The translations under genes and the position numbers were made by a program. This document shows positions 1 through 8,813 of a stretch of DNA of 64,000 bases, one piece after another; position 1 is the first letter of the stretch; each line of letters begins with the position of its first letter. The stretch lies in contig NZ_JASJPW010000003.1 of NCBI RefSeq assembly GCF_030052995.1, positions 62,001-126,000 on the forward strand, given 5' to 3'. The notes under the pieces are model-generated. The model saw nothing but the letters and a program-made list of their open reading frames with translations, searched no databases and was not told where the DNA came from. The stretch comes from Gemmobacter sp. 24YEA27. Its GTDB lineage: Bacteria > Pseudomonadota > Alphaproteobacteria > Rhodobacterales > Rhodobacteraceae.

Positions 1-603
1 GCCAAAGATCTGGCCGGCATCGATCAGCAGAACACCTTCCTCTCCCAGTCCCTCACGGGCCGCGTCGGCCTGGGCAAGATCCCCGCGAGTGAATCGCCAA
101 AGGGAGCCCAACCGAACTTCGCAGCCCGGAACCCCTTGGCCCTGATTGCACGGGCACGTTCAAAGGTTTCCTCCGGGGTCGTGCCGAAAAGTGTCGAGGC
201 ATAGGGAAGCTTTGGATAGGCTCTTTCATAGCCAGCAGTTTCCAGGCCGGCTCCCCGCGCGCCTTGCCCAAAAGGTCCCAAAGCGCCATCTCGATACCGG
301 ACCAGGTATGCGCGGCCTGAAGCAAATCCATTGACCTGTAAGCCACCTGCGACGCTATCTCTGCGATGTCGGAGGGCTTTTCCAAAATCTGCCCCAGCAC
401 CGAGGCCGATACCGGCTGGCAGGCGCCGTGGGACATCGGGGTCACAAAGGCCGCGATTGACACCAGGGGCGAGGCTTCGCATTCCCCCAGCCGGTCAATC
501 CACCGGCTTGCACCCGAACAACCAGGGCGTCCTGACTGCCATCCGCGGCCGTGGTGACCTCTGGCATGGCAATATAAAAGAAATCTACCGCTTCGATCTT
601 CAT
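1..603 (-). CDS. Enolase-superfamily dehydratase/racemase, 3' part beyond window, frameshifted
   Basis: This is the N-terminal part of a mandelate racemase/muconate-lactonizing-type protein, and the gene runs off the left edge. The ATG at 603 overlaps the stop of the upstream gene (ATGA), so the two are probably translationally coupled. A mosaic of three frames gives a continuous family-like sequence: an N-terminal capping domain, then a barrel start containing FRAAKFGWAPFG with the KxxW-type lysine region, then LLIDAG, the first metal-ligand strand. Three one-base losses are needed to read it, at about 81-84, 232-233 and 484-488, all in C/G runs. The neighbour is a paralogue. The substrate is unknown, with sugar acids typical of the family. 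The family call is firm and the function is not. Confidence 0.75.
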
Positions 604-1754
604 GCTGCCCCTGCCAGAAGTTTTGCCGCCTCGGCATCAGCTGAAAGCTCGGCCACCGCATCCGGCAGCAGGCGCAGACCCAAGCCGGGCGCGTCCGGGA
701 TCTCAAGCAGGCCCTCGTCATCCAGCGCCCAGGGTTTCTCTACAATATCATCGATATAGGGAGATCCGCCGATGAACTCGACCATATCGGTATCGGGGAA
801 GGCAGCCGCAAGTTGCAGATCGGCAGCAAGGCCCACCGCCGTGTTCCAGCCATGGCCGATATATTGAATGCCGAAATCATTCGCCATCCTCGCAATGCGC
901 AGCTGTTCGGTGATACCGCCGACTTTGGTCACATCCGGTTGCACGATATCCAGCGCCCGTGCCTCGAACCACGGCAGATAGGATTGCCGCCGGGTGAGAC
1001 ATTCGCCGCCGGCAATCGGGACCGGGCTTTGCAGGCGCAGCTGACGAAAATCATCCAGAGCATCAGGATGCAGCGCCTCTTCGAACCAGGTCACGTCGTA
1101 ATCTCTGAGCATTTGTGCTGTGTTCAGCGCCCATTTCAGACCGTTCGGCCAATAGGCATCGCTGGCCCCTGCATCCACCATCAGCCGGCAGTCATCCCCG
1201 GCCCCTTCACGGGCGGCGCGTATGATGGCCTCATCCAGCTTGCGGTCATTCCGACGCCCGAACGGCCCCCAACCGATCTTGATCGCCCGGAAGCCCTGCG
1301 CGCGGTAATAAGCGGTCCGCTCGCGCATCAGATCCGGCTCTTCCATCAGGATCGAAGCATAAGCCATCACGCGGTTGCGATAGCTGCCGCCGAAAAGCCG
1401 GGCCAGCGGTTGGCCACAGCTCTTGCCGAACAGATCCCAAAGCGCGATGTCGATGCCCGAGATCACATGCGTCAGCGTGCCGCCGCGCCCCATCCAGAAC
1501 GTGTTCTGATGCAGTTTCTCGCTGACGCGCATCGGCTCCAGGGCCGACTCGCCGATCAGCAATGCGCGCAACACATCCAGTCCGGCCCTGACCAGGCGCG
1601 CGTCAGTAAAGACCGAGCCGATCCCTGCCTGTCCGTCATCGGTCTGCACAAGGATCAGCGCATGGATCGAGTCTTCCGGCCTGATCTCATTCGACCAGCC
1701 GCCTTTCGGGGATTTTCCAAAAAGGCCAATGGCCTCCACTCGCGAAATTCTCAT
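600..1754 (-). CDS. Mandelate racemase/muconate lactonizing enzyme family protein
   Basis: This is an intact 384-residue enolase-superfamily enzyme. These abstract an alpha proton from a carboxylate substrate held by Mg2+ and then dehydrate or epimerise it. Visible catalytic features are K159 in AIKIGW, metal ligands D194 (MVDAG), E225 or E226 (WFEEAL) and E251 (GGE), and H301 in IGHGWN. The layout is the usual capping domain plus barrel at normal family length. The stop overlaps the start of the paralogous downstream gene by ATGA. A 12-bp palindrome lies about 135 bp upstream and is a candidate GntR-type operator. The enzyme most resembles acid-sugar dehydratases, but specificity cannot be read from the sequence. 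Confidence 0.85.
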   Translation of the reverse strand: MRISRVEAIGLFGKSPKGGWSNEIRPEDSIHALILVQTDDGQAGIGSVFTDARLVRAGLDVLRALLIGESALEPMRVSEKLHQNTFWMGRGGTLTHVISGIDIALWDLFGKSCGQPLARLFGGSYRNRVMAYASILMEEPDLMRERTAYYRAQGFRAIKIGWGPFGRRNDRKLDEAIIRAAREGAGDDCRLMVDAGASDAYWPNGLKWALNTAQMLRDYDVTWFEEALHPDALDDFRQLRLQSPVPIAGGECLTRRQSYLPWFEARALDIVQPDVTKVGGITEQLRIARMANDFGIQYIGHGWNTAVGLAADLQLAAAFPDTDMVEFIGGSPYIDDIVEKPWALDDEGLLEIPDAPGLGLRLLPDAVAELSADAEAAKLLAGAA

Positions 1755-1889
1755 ATGCGCCTCGGCATGAATTAGGGGGTTTCAGACCCGCAGATCTGAG
1801 CCCGCTGTCAGTACGGGCCGTGGTGAACGAACCGGTCGGGAATCTCTCGATGGCCGGTCGCCACGGGGACCGCGCTTTACATACAAGAC

Positions 1890-1901
1890 ACGGTATACCG
1901 T
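1890..1901. promoter_or_regulatory. Palindromic operator candidate, GntR type
   Basis: The 12-bp perfect palindrome ACGGTATACCGT sits upstream of the enolase-superfamily pair. A GTATAC core inside an inverted repeat is typical of FCD-type GntR repressor sites, which often control sugar-acid catabolism. No GntR gene is in the window, so the regulator would lie elsewhere. The position and perfect symmetry are seen directly; the binding family is inferred. Confidence 0.5.
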
Positions 1902-2109
1902 ATGTCAAGCTAATTTCTGCTCCGGAGGCTGGCCACGATCCTCAAATGTCACGTCGCTCTTTGCGGCGGTCAGGGAAACCTTCCGTCGGACTGCAATCTG
2001 TGTTGCGGCATGCAATCTTGACCCCTTACACGGGGGCCTCGGCGCCCAATTTTGACCCCCTGATGTTTTGTCAGACCGATCGCCGGAGGGTCAGCGGGAT
2101 GAGGGGGAG

Positions 2110-2375
2110 ATGAGGCGGGCGATTACGAGCGCGCAGTCCGGCGTGCCCTCTATGTTCATGGGTGGGCGGTAAAGAGGATCTTTCGGGACCTGCACATGTC
2201 GCGGAACATGCTGCGAAAACCCTGCGGTCGGACGAGACGGATTTCAGTTATGAGCGCAGCGATGACCATGTGCGACATCCCGGTATTCAGAAGCCGGCTG
2301 CGGTTCCTGGAGAAGACGGCCGGCCCCCGGTCAAAGTCGTCAGACCCGTGGCCCAGGGACCATCGAACCATCGAA
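2110..2375 (+). pseudogene. istA: IstA transposase N-terminal fragment
   Basis: From the ATG at 2110 the reading MRRA-DYERAVRRALYVHGW, then VKRIFRDLHMSRNMLRK and LRSDETDFSYERS, matches the helix-turn-helix start of IS21-family IstA. Single-base losses near 2122 and 2215 shift the frame. The DDE catalytic domain is absent. It merges into the istB fragment after the internal deletion. Confidence 0.65.
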
Positions 2376-2390
2376 ACCGCAGATTGCAGT

Positions 2391-2538
2391 GCATTTACGC
2401 CACCAACTTTGCCTTTGGCGAATGGCCGGCGGTGTCAGCGATGCCGGGATGACCACTGCGCTTCTCGACCGTCTTACTCATCACTGTAAGATCATCGAAA
2501 CAGGCAACGAGTCCTGGCGCTTCAAAAACCGCGCCTGA
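2391..2538 (+). pseudogene. istB: IstB helper ATPase C-terminal fragment
   Basis: The reading [13 protein letters not shown], then after a one-base frameshift near 2435 [19 protein letters not shown] and [13 protein letters not shown] with a TGA at 2536-2538, is the conserved C-terminus of IstB. The Walker motifs are missing because the 5' part of the gene is deleted. It is not functional. Confidence 0.75.
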
Positions 2539-2694
2539 CCCCGACCATCGCCAGTCACATGCCAAACAGCTCCGAAAATCTCGCCTGACGAGATCAGGAA
2601 TTTCGCCTCAAGAGGTTTGATCGCCTGATCGTCGTAGCGACACCGGGGTCAGTCTTCCTGGGCCCGGTTCCAGCGCGTGAGGGATAGGCGCAGG

Positions 2695-3000
2695 AGACCT
2701 CCGCCTCGAGCGACAGCGCGTGAAACGCGCTGTGGGGGACCCGGCCCGGATCTCAGCCTTGTTCTTAGAAGGCAAGGATGAGGCGGATTTCAGTTGCGCG
2801 ATCGCGGGTCTGCCCCTGACCGCCACGATCTTGTCGCTCGGCAAGCGGAGCGCGAAAAAGGGCATCTGCCAATTCGGCCTCGCCGAGCCAGACGTATGGA
2901 TCAGGGCTATGGTGATGATTGCCCTGCCGCCCGACCCTGGGGCCACGGGCAGGATCGGGAACGGCTTGATCGGTTGGCTGAGATCCCGCCGGGTCGATAC
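2695..3000 (+). pseudogene. Relic of a second imuB-dnaE2 mutasome cassette, fused in frame by deletion
   Basis: A stretch reading LRLERQRVKRAVG, DPARISALFLEGKDEADF and IAGLPLTAT aligns with the ImuB segment encoded at about 34,465-34,645 (DPARISALFFKGVDEVD, DGLRLTAT). At about 2830 it passes without a frame break into ILSLGKRSAKKGICQFGLAE and MIALPPD, which aligns with DnaE2 at about 35,445-35,555 (RLLSLGKRRAEKGSCHIGLA, ILIALPPD). Further on, GQDRERLDRLAEI matches the DnaE2 DGQDQERLDCLAGI segment in a shifted frame. A deletion therefore joined the middle of imuB to the N-terminal third of dnaE2. The copy is diverged from the intact cassette at 33-38 kb, so it is an old or independently acquired copy. 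Confidence 0.75.
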
Positions 3001-3062
3001 AGAGAACCGGAAGATCTGGCGCAAATCCCATCACGAGCAACCGTTCCCGACGCCGGCACAGA

Positions 3063-5359
3063 TCATGTGAGCTGGGCGGTGCCACTGATTTCGGGCGGAG
3101 AAAACGCCTCCAGACGGGGCAATTCGCCCAGCCAGGGCTCTGCCCAGACCAGCGTTGTATGGGCCGTCGGTCCCTGGGCAAGGCTGGAGGTCGGCAGATC
3201 TCGCGTCAGCACATTGACATTGCCATGCCGGTCCAGCCCCTCGTGCGAGAGGTCAAGCCAGGCGCCGGTCGATATCTGAATCACACCATCCGCAATTGCA
3301 TCCGAAATGACCAGCCCCGCGAGGCAGGCGCCACGCTCTGACCAGATCCGCAGAACCTGACCCGATACGAGGCCGCGCCGCGCCGCCTCGGCCGGATTCA
3401 TCCTGGCCGGTTCACGCTGACGGATCTTTGCCTCACGCGAATAGCTGCCGAGGTCAAGCTGGCTGTGCAGCTTGCGGTCAGGCTGGTTCGATATCAGATG
3501 CAGCGCATCGCCCCACCCCTTCTCCGGTGCATTGCCAAGCCATTCCCGGGCTCGAACCAGGTCGCATGGCCAGGGCAATCCGCATATCCAAACCCTGCCA
3601 CCCGCTCGGAAAAGATCTCAATGCGGCCCGAGGGCGTTGCCAGAGGATGCGCCAGCGGGTCTTCGCGGTAAGCCTGCAAGAGCGCGCGCGGCGGCGTGGT
3701 GGCGGTAAAGGCGAATTCGCCATCCTGCCAGAAACGGTGGAACTCTGGCAGCATATAGCCATTCTGCGCCGCCACCTCGCGGCTTTCACCGTAAAGCCGG
3801 TTCAGCCAGCCCATCTCATCCAGGCCGCCGGTAAAATCCTCATTCATCCCCATGGCTGCGGCAATGCCCGCCAGAATGTCAAAGTCATTGCGGGACTGGG
3901 CAAAAGGCGCCACCACCTGCTTCATCGCAACAAGATGCGGCTCGCCTTTCGTGATGCCCAGATCATTGCGTTCCAGCGGCAGCGTGCAGGGCAGGACAAT
4001 GTCGCCATGTTTGGCAATCGCGTTCCAGAACGGCTCCTGGACGATGACGCAGCGGGGGTTTTTCCAGACCCGATGCAGCCTGCCCAGATCCTGCTGATGG
4101 TGGAAGGGATTGCCACCCGCCCACCAGATCAGCTCGATCTTCGGGTAGTGATAGCGGGCGCCATTATAGTCGAAACCCGCGCCCGGCTGTTCCAGCATAT
4201 CGCCCAGCCGGGCCACCGGAATAAAACTGCGGACCGGATTTTTCAGCTGCGGAAATGCCGGCCAGGCGAAAGGCAAAGAGATGTTTCCCACCCGGTTCGC
4301 CGCCGCATAGCCAGTGCCAAAACCGCCTCCGGGCAGGCCTATCTGGCCCAGCATCGCGGCCAGTGTCACAATCATCCAGACCGGCTGCTCACCGTGATCC
4401 GCGCGCTGCAAAGACCAGGCCATAGAGAGCATCGTGCGCTTCTGCGCCATCTCGCGCGCGAGGCTGGTGATCACCTCTGGCGTAAGACCAGTGATCGCCG
4501 CAGCCCAGTCGGGGGTTTTCGCGATCCCGTCGCTCTGGCCCGTCAGATAGGCCCGGAAGCGGTCATAGCCGGTGGTATAGCGGTCCAGAAAGGCATGATC
4601 GGCGCGGCCTTCGGCTTCCAGCACATATGCCAGCGCCAGCATCAGCGCTACATCAGTATTTGGCCGCAGCGCCAGCCATTCCGGATCAAGGCCTGCGGGC
4701 GTGTCATCGCGCAGGGGGCTGACATTGACGAAACGGGTGCAGGCAGCGCGCGCGCGCTGCAGCTGATCGGGCACCCTGTGCTGACTGACACCGCCGGCGC
4801 TGACCTGGGCGTTCTTGACCGCGAGCCCGCCAAACGCCACGAAAAGTTCGGTATGGCCGACGATCAGCTCCCATGGGGTCTGGTTGTCGGCCATACCATC
4901 CTGATTGCCGATCAGATGCGGCAATACCACCTCGGCGGCGGCATGACTGTGGGTGTTGACAGAGCGGACATAGCCGCCGAGCAGGTTCAGGAACCGGTGG
5001 ATCTGGCTTTGCGCATGATGAAAGCGCCCTGCGCTGGCCCAGCCATAAGACCCCCCAAAGATTGCCTCATTGCCATGCTCAGCAATGATCTCGCGCAGCT
5101 CTTTCGCGACGCGCGCATTTGCCTCATCCCAGCTGACGGCGACGAAACTGTCCTCACCGCGCTTTGCGCCGCCATCGCCTTCGAGAAACCCCTTGCGGAT
5201 CATGGGCTGCGTGATCCGCATCGGGCCGTTGACCGACCCCACAAAGTTTTCGCTGATCCGCGAGGGTGAGGGATCACCTTCTGCCGGTCTCATACCGGTG
5301 AGGCGGCCCTCTTCCACTATCGGACGGTCAATTCCCCAATGGTTCAGGGTGACAGACAT
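3063..5359 (-). CDS. bisC: Biotin/methionine-sulfoxide reductase-type molybdoenzyme
   Basis: About 765 residues of the DMSO-reductase superfamily that bind bis-molybdopterin guanine dinucleotide. The segment FGGSYGWASAGRFHHAQSQ (about residues 101-119) is characteristic of the BisC/TorZ group and carries the molybdenum serine ligand. There is no Tat or Sec signal, so the enzyme should be cytoplasmic like BisC rather than a respiratory TorA or DorA. A one-base loss in CCCGGG at 3545-3550 splits the gene; the C-terminal cofactor-binding domain continues in the next frame (WGDALHLISNQPDRKLHSQ) to the TGA at 3063. In this neighbourhood the likely substrate is the sulfoxide of the thioether compound being degraded. 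Free methionine sulfoxide is the main alternative. Confidence 0.82.
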
Positions 5360-5470
5360 CGGTGCCGCTCCGCTTTTCTTTCACCTGGGCCTGCTGCCTG
5401 TCGAAACACCTTTCTGCCCGGCTGCACAAGCGCGGACCTGAGGCCAGACGACAACGCACCAGCGATGGTG

Positions 5471-5486
5471 GTTCATTATTCAAAAC
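5471..5486. promoter_or_regulatory. Cluster operator candidate 1, bisC/rhodanese intergenic
   Basis: GTTCATTATTCAAAAC lies in the AT-richer gap between divergent bisC (start 112 bp away) and the rhodanese gene (start 121 bp away). It shares the CATTATT core with sites at 20,737-20,753 and 27,720-27,736 and resembles the site at 10,100-10,115. It is the most degenerate of the four, with one base fewer on the left half. It is a candidate for the cluster's IclR regulator. Confidence 0.4.
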
Positions 5487-5606
5487 GTCGTTCTATTTTT
5501 ATTGCGGAATAATACGCCCCAGGCTAGGCTTTTTTCAGTCCGGCCGGCAACCGGCCACAAGATCCCGGCTTCGGCCTGTCCCCGTCTTTTACAGCAGGAA
5601 TGCAGC

Positions 5607-6020
5607 ATGCCATCGACCATCACCCGGCATATCAAAGACATGGTCGCCGAGGCCAATCAGCAGGTGAAAACCCTGACAACCGAAGAGGCGCTGGCGCTTT
5701 ACGGCCGCGATGATGTGGTTTTTGTCGATCTGCGTGATCCGCGCGAACTGACCCGCGAAGGCAAGATCCCCGAGGCTTTCTCCTGCCCGCGCGGCATGCT
5801 GGAATTCTGGATCGACCCCGAAAGCCCCTATGCCAAGCCGGTCTTTCAGGAAGATAAGACCTTTGTGTTTTACTGTGCCTCGGGCTGGCGCTCTGCGCTG
5901 GCTGCGAAAACGGCGCAGGATATGGGCCTTGCCCCGGTCGCCCATATCCTTGGTGGTTTCGGCGACTGGAAACGGGCGGGCAACCCTGTTGAAACGGTCG
6001 AGCAAAAAGCCAAATCGTAA
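5607..6020 (+). CDS. Rhodanese-like sulfurtransferase
   Basis: A single rhodanese domain of 137 residues. Family members move sulfane sulfur from thiosulfate or a persulfide to an acceptor through a cysteine persulfide. The CH2A-like VFVDLRDPREL, the active-site loop CASGWRS and the closing LGGFGDWKRAGNPV are all present, so it should be active. No signal peptide is visible. The ATG at 5607 follows AGGAA at a good distance. It is divergent from bisC and upstream of an iclR gene. Beside a C-S lyase and a sulfoxide reductase, a role in handling sulfur released from the substrate is plausible but not shown. Confidence 0.85.
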   Translation: MPSTITRHIKDMVAEANQQVKTLTTEEALALYGRDDVVFVDLRDPRELTREGKIPEAFSCPRGMLEFWIDPESPYAKPVFQEDKTFVFYCASGWRSALAAKTAQDMGLAPVAHILGGFGDWKRAGNPVETVEQKAKS

Positions 6021-6100
6021 AAGCTGCTTGTCGGCATCCGGACCTTGTGGCTAATCATCCCCAGGAATGAATTCCCTCAGTCGGATTTGAGCGCGTATAG

Positions 6101-6852
6101 ATGTCTGGTACCGTCGGCAAAGCCCTTACTCTGCTTGAGCATCTGTCGCGTTATGATGCGCCGGTGCGGCTGGCGGAATTGTCCCGCTCTATCGAGATGA
6201 ACAAAAGCACCACCTACCGGCTGCTCGAAACCCTCTCGCAGATGGGCTATGTCACCCAGGATGAGCCAATGGCCGCTATCTGATGACGGTGAAGATGTGG
6301 GAAGTCGGCGTGCGGGCCTTTCAGCGCAGCGATATCCGCATCATGGCACGGCCACATTTGCAGGCGATCACCGCAGCCGTGGATGAAACCGCGTTGCTTG
6401 CGCGGGCCGATGTCCAGGAGGTGATCATCATCGAAAAGGTGGATTGCGCGCAGCCTCTTCAGGCCATTGCGCCACTGGGAAGCCGGTCGCCGCTGCACGC
6501 CTCTTCCTTCGGCAAGGCATTTCTGATGCAACAGGAGCCGCCGAAGGTCATGGAACTCGGTCCGGTGATGCAGCGCTTTACCGATCACACCATCACCGAC
6601 CCGAAAGTGCTGCTGACGCAACTGGCCGGGATGCGGGCGGCTGGCTGTGCGATAGGCCGGGACGAATATCGCGACGGAATCTCAGGGGTCGCCGCGCCGG
6701 TGATCGGCACCGATGGCAAAGCCTATGCGACCATCGGCGTCTCGATGCCAAGCTACAGGTTGAGCCCCGAGAAACTGGCGGCGATTTCAGACGTGGTGCG
6801 CCGGGCTGCGGTCAGCTTCTCGGCGCAGCTTGGTCATCAGCCACTGTCGTAA
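6101..6852 (+). CDS. IclR-family transcriptional regulator (one-base frameshift)
   Basis: The N-terminal winged helix-turn-helix reads GKALTLLEHLSRYDAPVRLA and NKSTTYRLLETLSQMGYV. The C-terminal IclR effector-binding domain contains LHASSFGKAFL and DEYRDGISGVAAPV, the conserved ligand-pocket stretch. The two halves are in different frames; restoring one base at 6266-6269 gives DEPNGRYLMTVKMWEVG and a normal length of about 250 residues. It is the only regulator inside the catabolic region, so it is the leading candidate to bind the GTTYCATTATTNGAAC-like sites. It is convergent with the fadJ-like gene, leaving 14 bp between them. Confidence 0.85.
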
Positions 6853-6866
6853 GCCGCGCCGCGCCT

Positions 6867-8798
6867 TTAGCGATAACCGCGATGCCAGGCCGGGCCGCCC
6901 TTCCAGCGGGGCCAGCCAAAGCCATGCACCCAGACCACATCAATGTCTGAGGGTCGGAGCGCAATCCCTTCCGCGATGATGGCGTCAACCTGGTCCAGCA
7001 TCGGCTCCAGCAGGTGATCCAGCAGCGCCTCAGGCGCGGCATCGCGCAGTTTCTCAGGGTGGCGCGCCCGGAAAGCATTAATCAGCGCCATGGCATCCGC
7101 CGAGGGCTGGCCGCGCCCTTTTTCGTCATAATCGTAGTAGCCCAGGCCGTTCTTCATGCCAAAGCGGCCCGCTTCGCAGAACACCTCTTCCATCGTCCGC
7201 CCGGCGCTGCCGTCGCGATCCCAGCCAACGTCAAGACCCGCGAGATCGGCCATCTGAAACGGCCCCATCGGCAGGCCAAAGCCGGTCATTGCCCTGTCGA
7301 TATCATAGGGAGAGGCACCCGCCAGCAAGAGATCCATCGCAGCCCTCTGCCGTGCCAGCAGGATGCGGTTGCCGATGAAACCGTGGCAGTTTCCGACGCA
7401 TACGGTGATTTTCTGCATGCGCCGCCCCATATCGACCGCAGTCCTGATCACTTCGGGACTGGTCTTTGCGCCGCGCACAACCTCGAGCAGCCGCATCACA
7501 TGGGCGGGGCTGAAGAAATGCATCCCCAGCACGCGATCCGGACGCCCGGTGGCAGCGGCCATCACGTCGATATCCAGAAACGAGGTATTGCTGGCCAGAA
7601 TCGTCTGCGGCTTGCAGATCGCGTCAAGACGGGCAAAGAGCGCGGTCTTGACGTCAAGACGTTCAAAAACCGCCTCGATCACCAGATCAGCGCCGGCCAG
7701 GGCCTCCGGCTCTGCATGTCCCGAAAGCCGGGACAGCGCCGCCGTGCGGGCCGCGTCATCCATCTTGCCACGCCGGACTGCACCCGCAAGATTATCGGAG
7801 ACCGCCTGCAGACCACGCTGAAGCCCCTCGGCCATGGAATCACAGAGCAGCACCGTGAACCCGGCGGTTACCAGCACCGTGGCAATGCCGCTGCCCATCG
7901 TCCCGGCCCCCACCACGCCCACGGTCGCGACCGGCAGGCTTTGCGTTTCAGCCGGCAGGAAGGGCAGGTCTTTCAGGCGTCGCTCGGCGGCAAAGACATG
8001 GCGCAGCGCGCGTGATTGCTCTCCCTGTTCGAGACGGAAAAACGCCGCGCGCGCCTCTGGCCCCTGGTCACGGCCGGGGTCTTGCGCCGCCATCTCAATC
8101 AGCCGGAGGATCTCCTCAGGCGCGTCACCCCCGGCCAGTTTCGCGGCATTCCTGCGCCGGTATTCCGCAATTTTTCTCACGGCGTCCGGATCGGCCTTTG
8201 GCCCGACCCGCGCAGGAAGCGACCCGGCCAGCGCCAATGCCGCCTCGCGCAGATCCCCGTCTGCGATCCGGTCGATCAGCCCTGACTGCCGGGCCTCTTC
8301 TGCCCCGATGCGGCGCCCCGAAAGCACCAGATCCAGTGCGACTTCTGCGCCCGCCAGCCGCGTCACCTGCGCGATACCGCCACCGGCGGGCAAAAGTCCC
8401 AGCGTCACCTCAGGCAAACCCATGCCAGCAGTGGGCACCGCCACCCGTGCACTTGCCGCCAGCGCCAGTTCAAACCCGCCGCCAAGCGCCGTGCCATGCA
8501 TCGCAGCCACCACCGGCCGCGACAGCTGAGACAGGCGGGTGATCAGCGCCGGCAGATCCGGCATCGCGATCTCACCGCCGAATTCCGCCATATCCGCGCC
8601 GGCGAAGAAGCTTTTCCCCTCGCAAAGCAGCACGGCGGCCCGCAGATCATCGCGGCTTTCCAGGAGGTCAAACCCCGCCATCAGCCCACGCCGCACATCG
8701 GCAGAAAGCACGTTCACCGGCGGATTATCCGTGATGATCAGCAAGATACCATCGCGGATCTCGGCATGGACGCTGGCGGAAAGCGGGATCTTTTGCAT
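6867..8798 (-). CDS. Fused enoyl-CoA hydratase / 3-hydroxyacyl-CoA dehydrogenase, FadJ-like
   Basis: A 643-residue bifunctional beta-oxidation protein. The N-terminal crotonase domain has FFAGADMAEFGG, the oxyanion loop HGTALGGGFELAL and LPEVTLGLLPAGGG, with both catalytic glutamates in place. Next comes the NAD-binding motif VGVVGAGTMGSGIA (from about residue 292), the dehydrogenase catalytic stretch LGMHFFSPAHVMRLLEVV and HGFIGNRI, then a C-terminal dehydrogenase repeat with GLGYYDYDEKGRGQPS. It hydrates 2-enoyl-CoA and oxidises the product to 3-ketoacyl-CoA. It is 15 bp downstream of the thiolase gene on the same strand and so forms a beta-oxidation pair with it. Confidence 0.9.
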   Translation of the reverse strand: MQKIPLSASVHAEIRDGILLIITDNPPVNVLSADVRRGLMAGFDLLESRDDLRAAVLLCEGKSFFAGADMAEFGGEIAMPDLPALITRLSQLSRPVVAAMHGTALGGGFELALAASARVAVPTAGMGLPEVTLGLLPAGGGIAQVTRLAGAEVALDLVLSGRRIGAEEARQSGLIDRIADGDLREAALALAGSLPARVGPKADPDAVRKIAEYRRRNAAKLAGGDAPEEILRLIEMAAQDPGRDQGPEARAAFFRLEQGEQSRALRHVFAAERRLKDLPFLPAETQSLPVATVGVVGAGTMGSGIATVLVTAGFTVLLCDSMAEGLQRGLQAVSDNLAGAVRRGKMDDAARTAALSRLSGHAEPEALAGADLVIEAVFERLDVKTALFARLDAICKPQTILASNTSFLDIDVMAAATGRPDRVLGMHFFSPAHVMRLLEVVRGAKTSPEVIRTAVDMGRRMQKITVCVGNCHGFIGNRILLARQRAAMDLLLAGASPYDIDRAMTGFGLPMGPFQMADLAGLDVGWDRDGSAGRTMEEVFCEAGRFGMKNGLGYYDYDEKGRGQPSADAMALINAFRARHPEKLRDAAPEALLDHLLEPMLDQVDAIIAEGIALRPSDIDVVWVHGFGWPRWKGGPAWHRGYR

Positions 8799-8813
8799 GA
8801 TGGCGCGCCCTGA

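Larger units (their letters stand above)
2003..2538 (+). mobile_element. IS21-family insertion sequence remnant, internally deleted
   Basis: The left side has two closely spaced TTGACCCC motifs (about 2020 and 2051), as in the multiple terminal repeats of IS21-family elements. It is followed by an IstA N-terminal fragment and then directly by an IstB C-terminal fragment, so most of istA and the 5' part of istB are gone. No matching right-end repeat was found after the istB stop, so the right boundary is uncertain. The element is dead and next to another relic at 2.7-3.0 kb, which marks this as a decayed junction region. Confidence 0.7.

Noticed and set aside
3428..5269. A long plus-strand open frame antisense to the bisC-like gene
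   Set aside because: It has no motif, is rich in Arg, Ala and His as expected for the mirror of a GC-rich gene, and the opposite strand encodes a clear molybdoenzyme.
3063..5359. BisC-like protein as a respiratory TMAO/DMSO reductase
   Set aside because: No Tat signal peptide is present at the N-terminus and no TorC/DorC cytochrome or chaperone gene is adjacent; the BisC-type active-site segment fits a cytoplasmic sulfoxide reductase.
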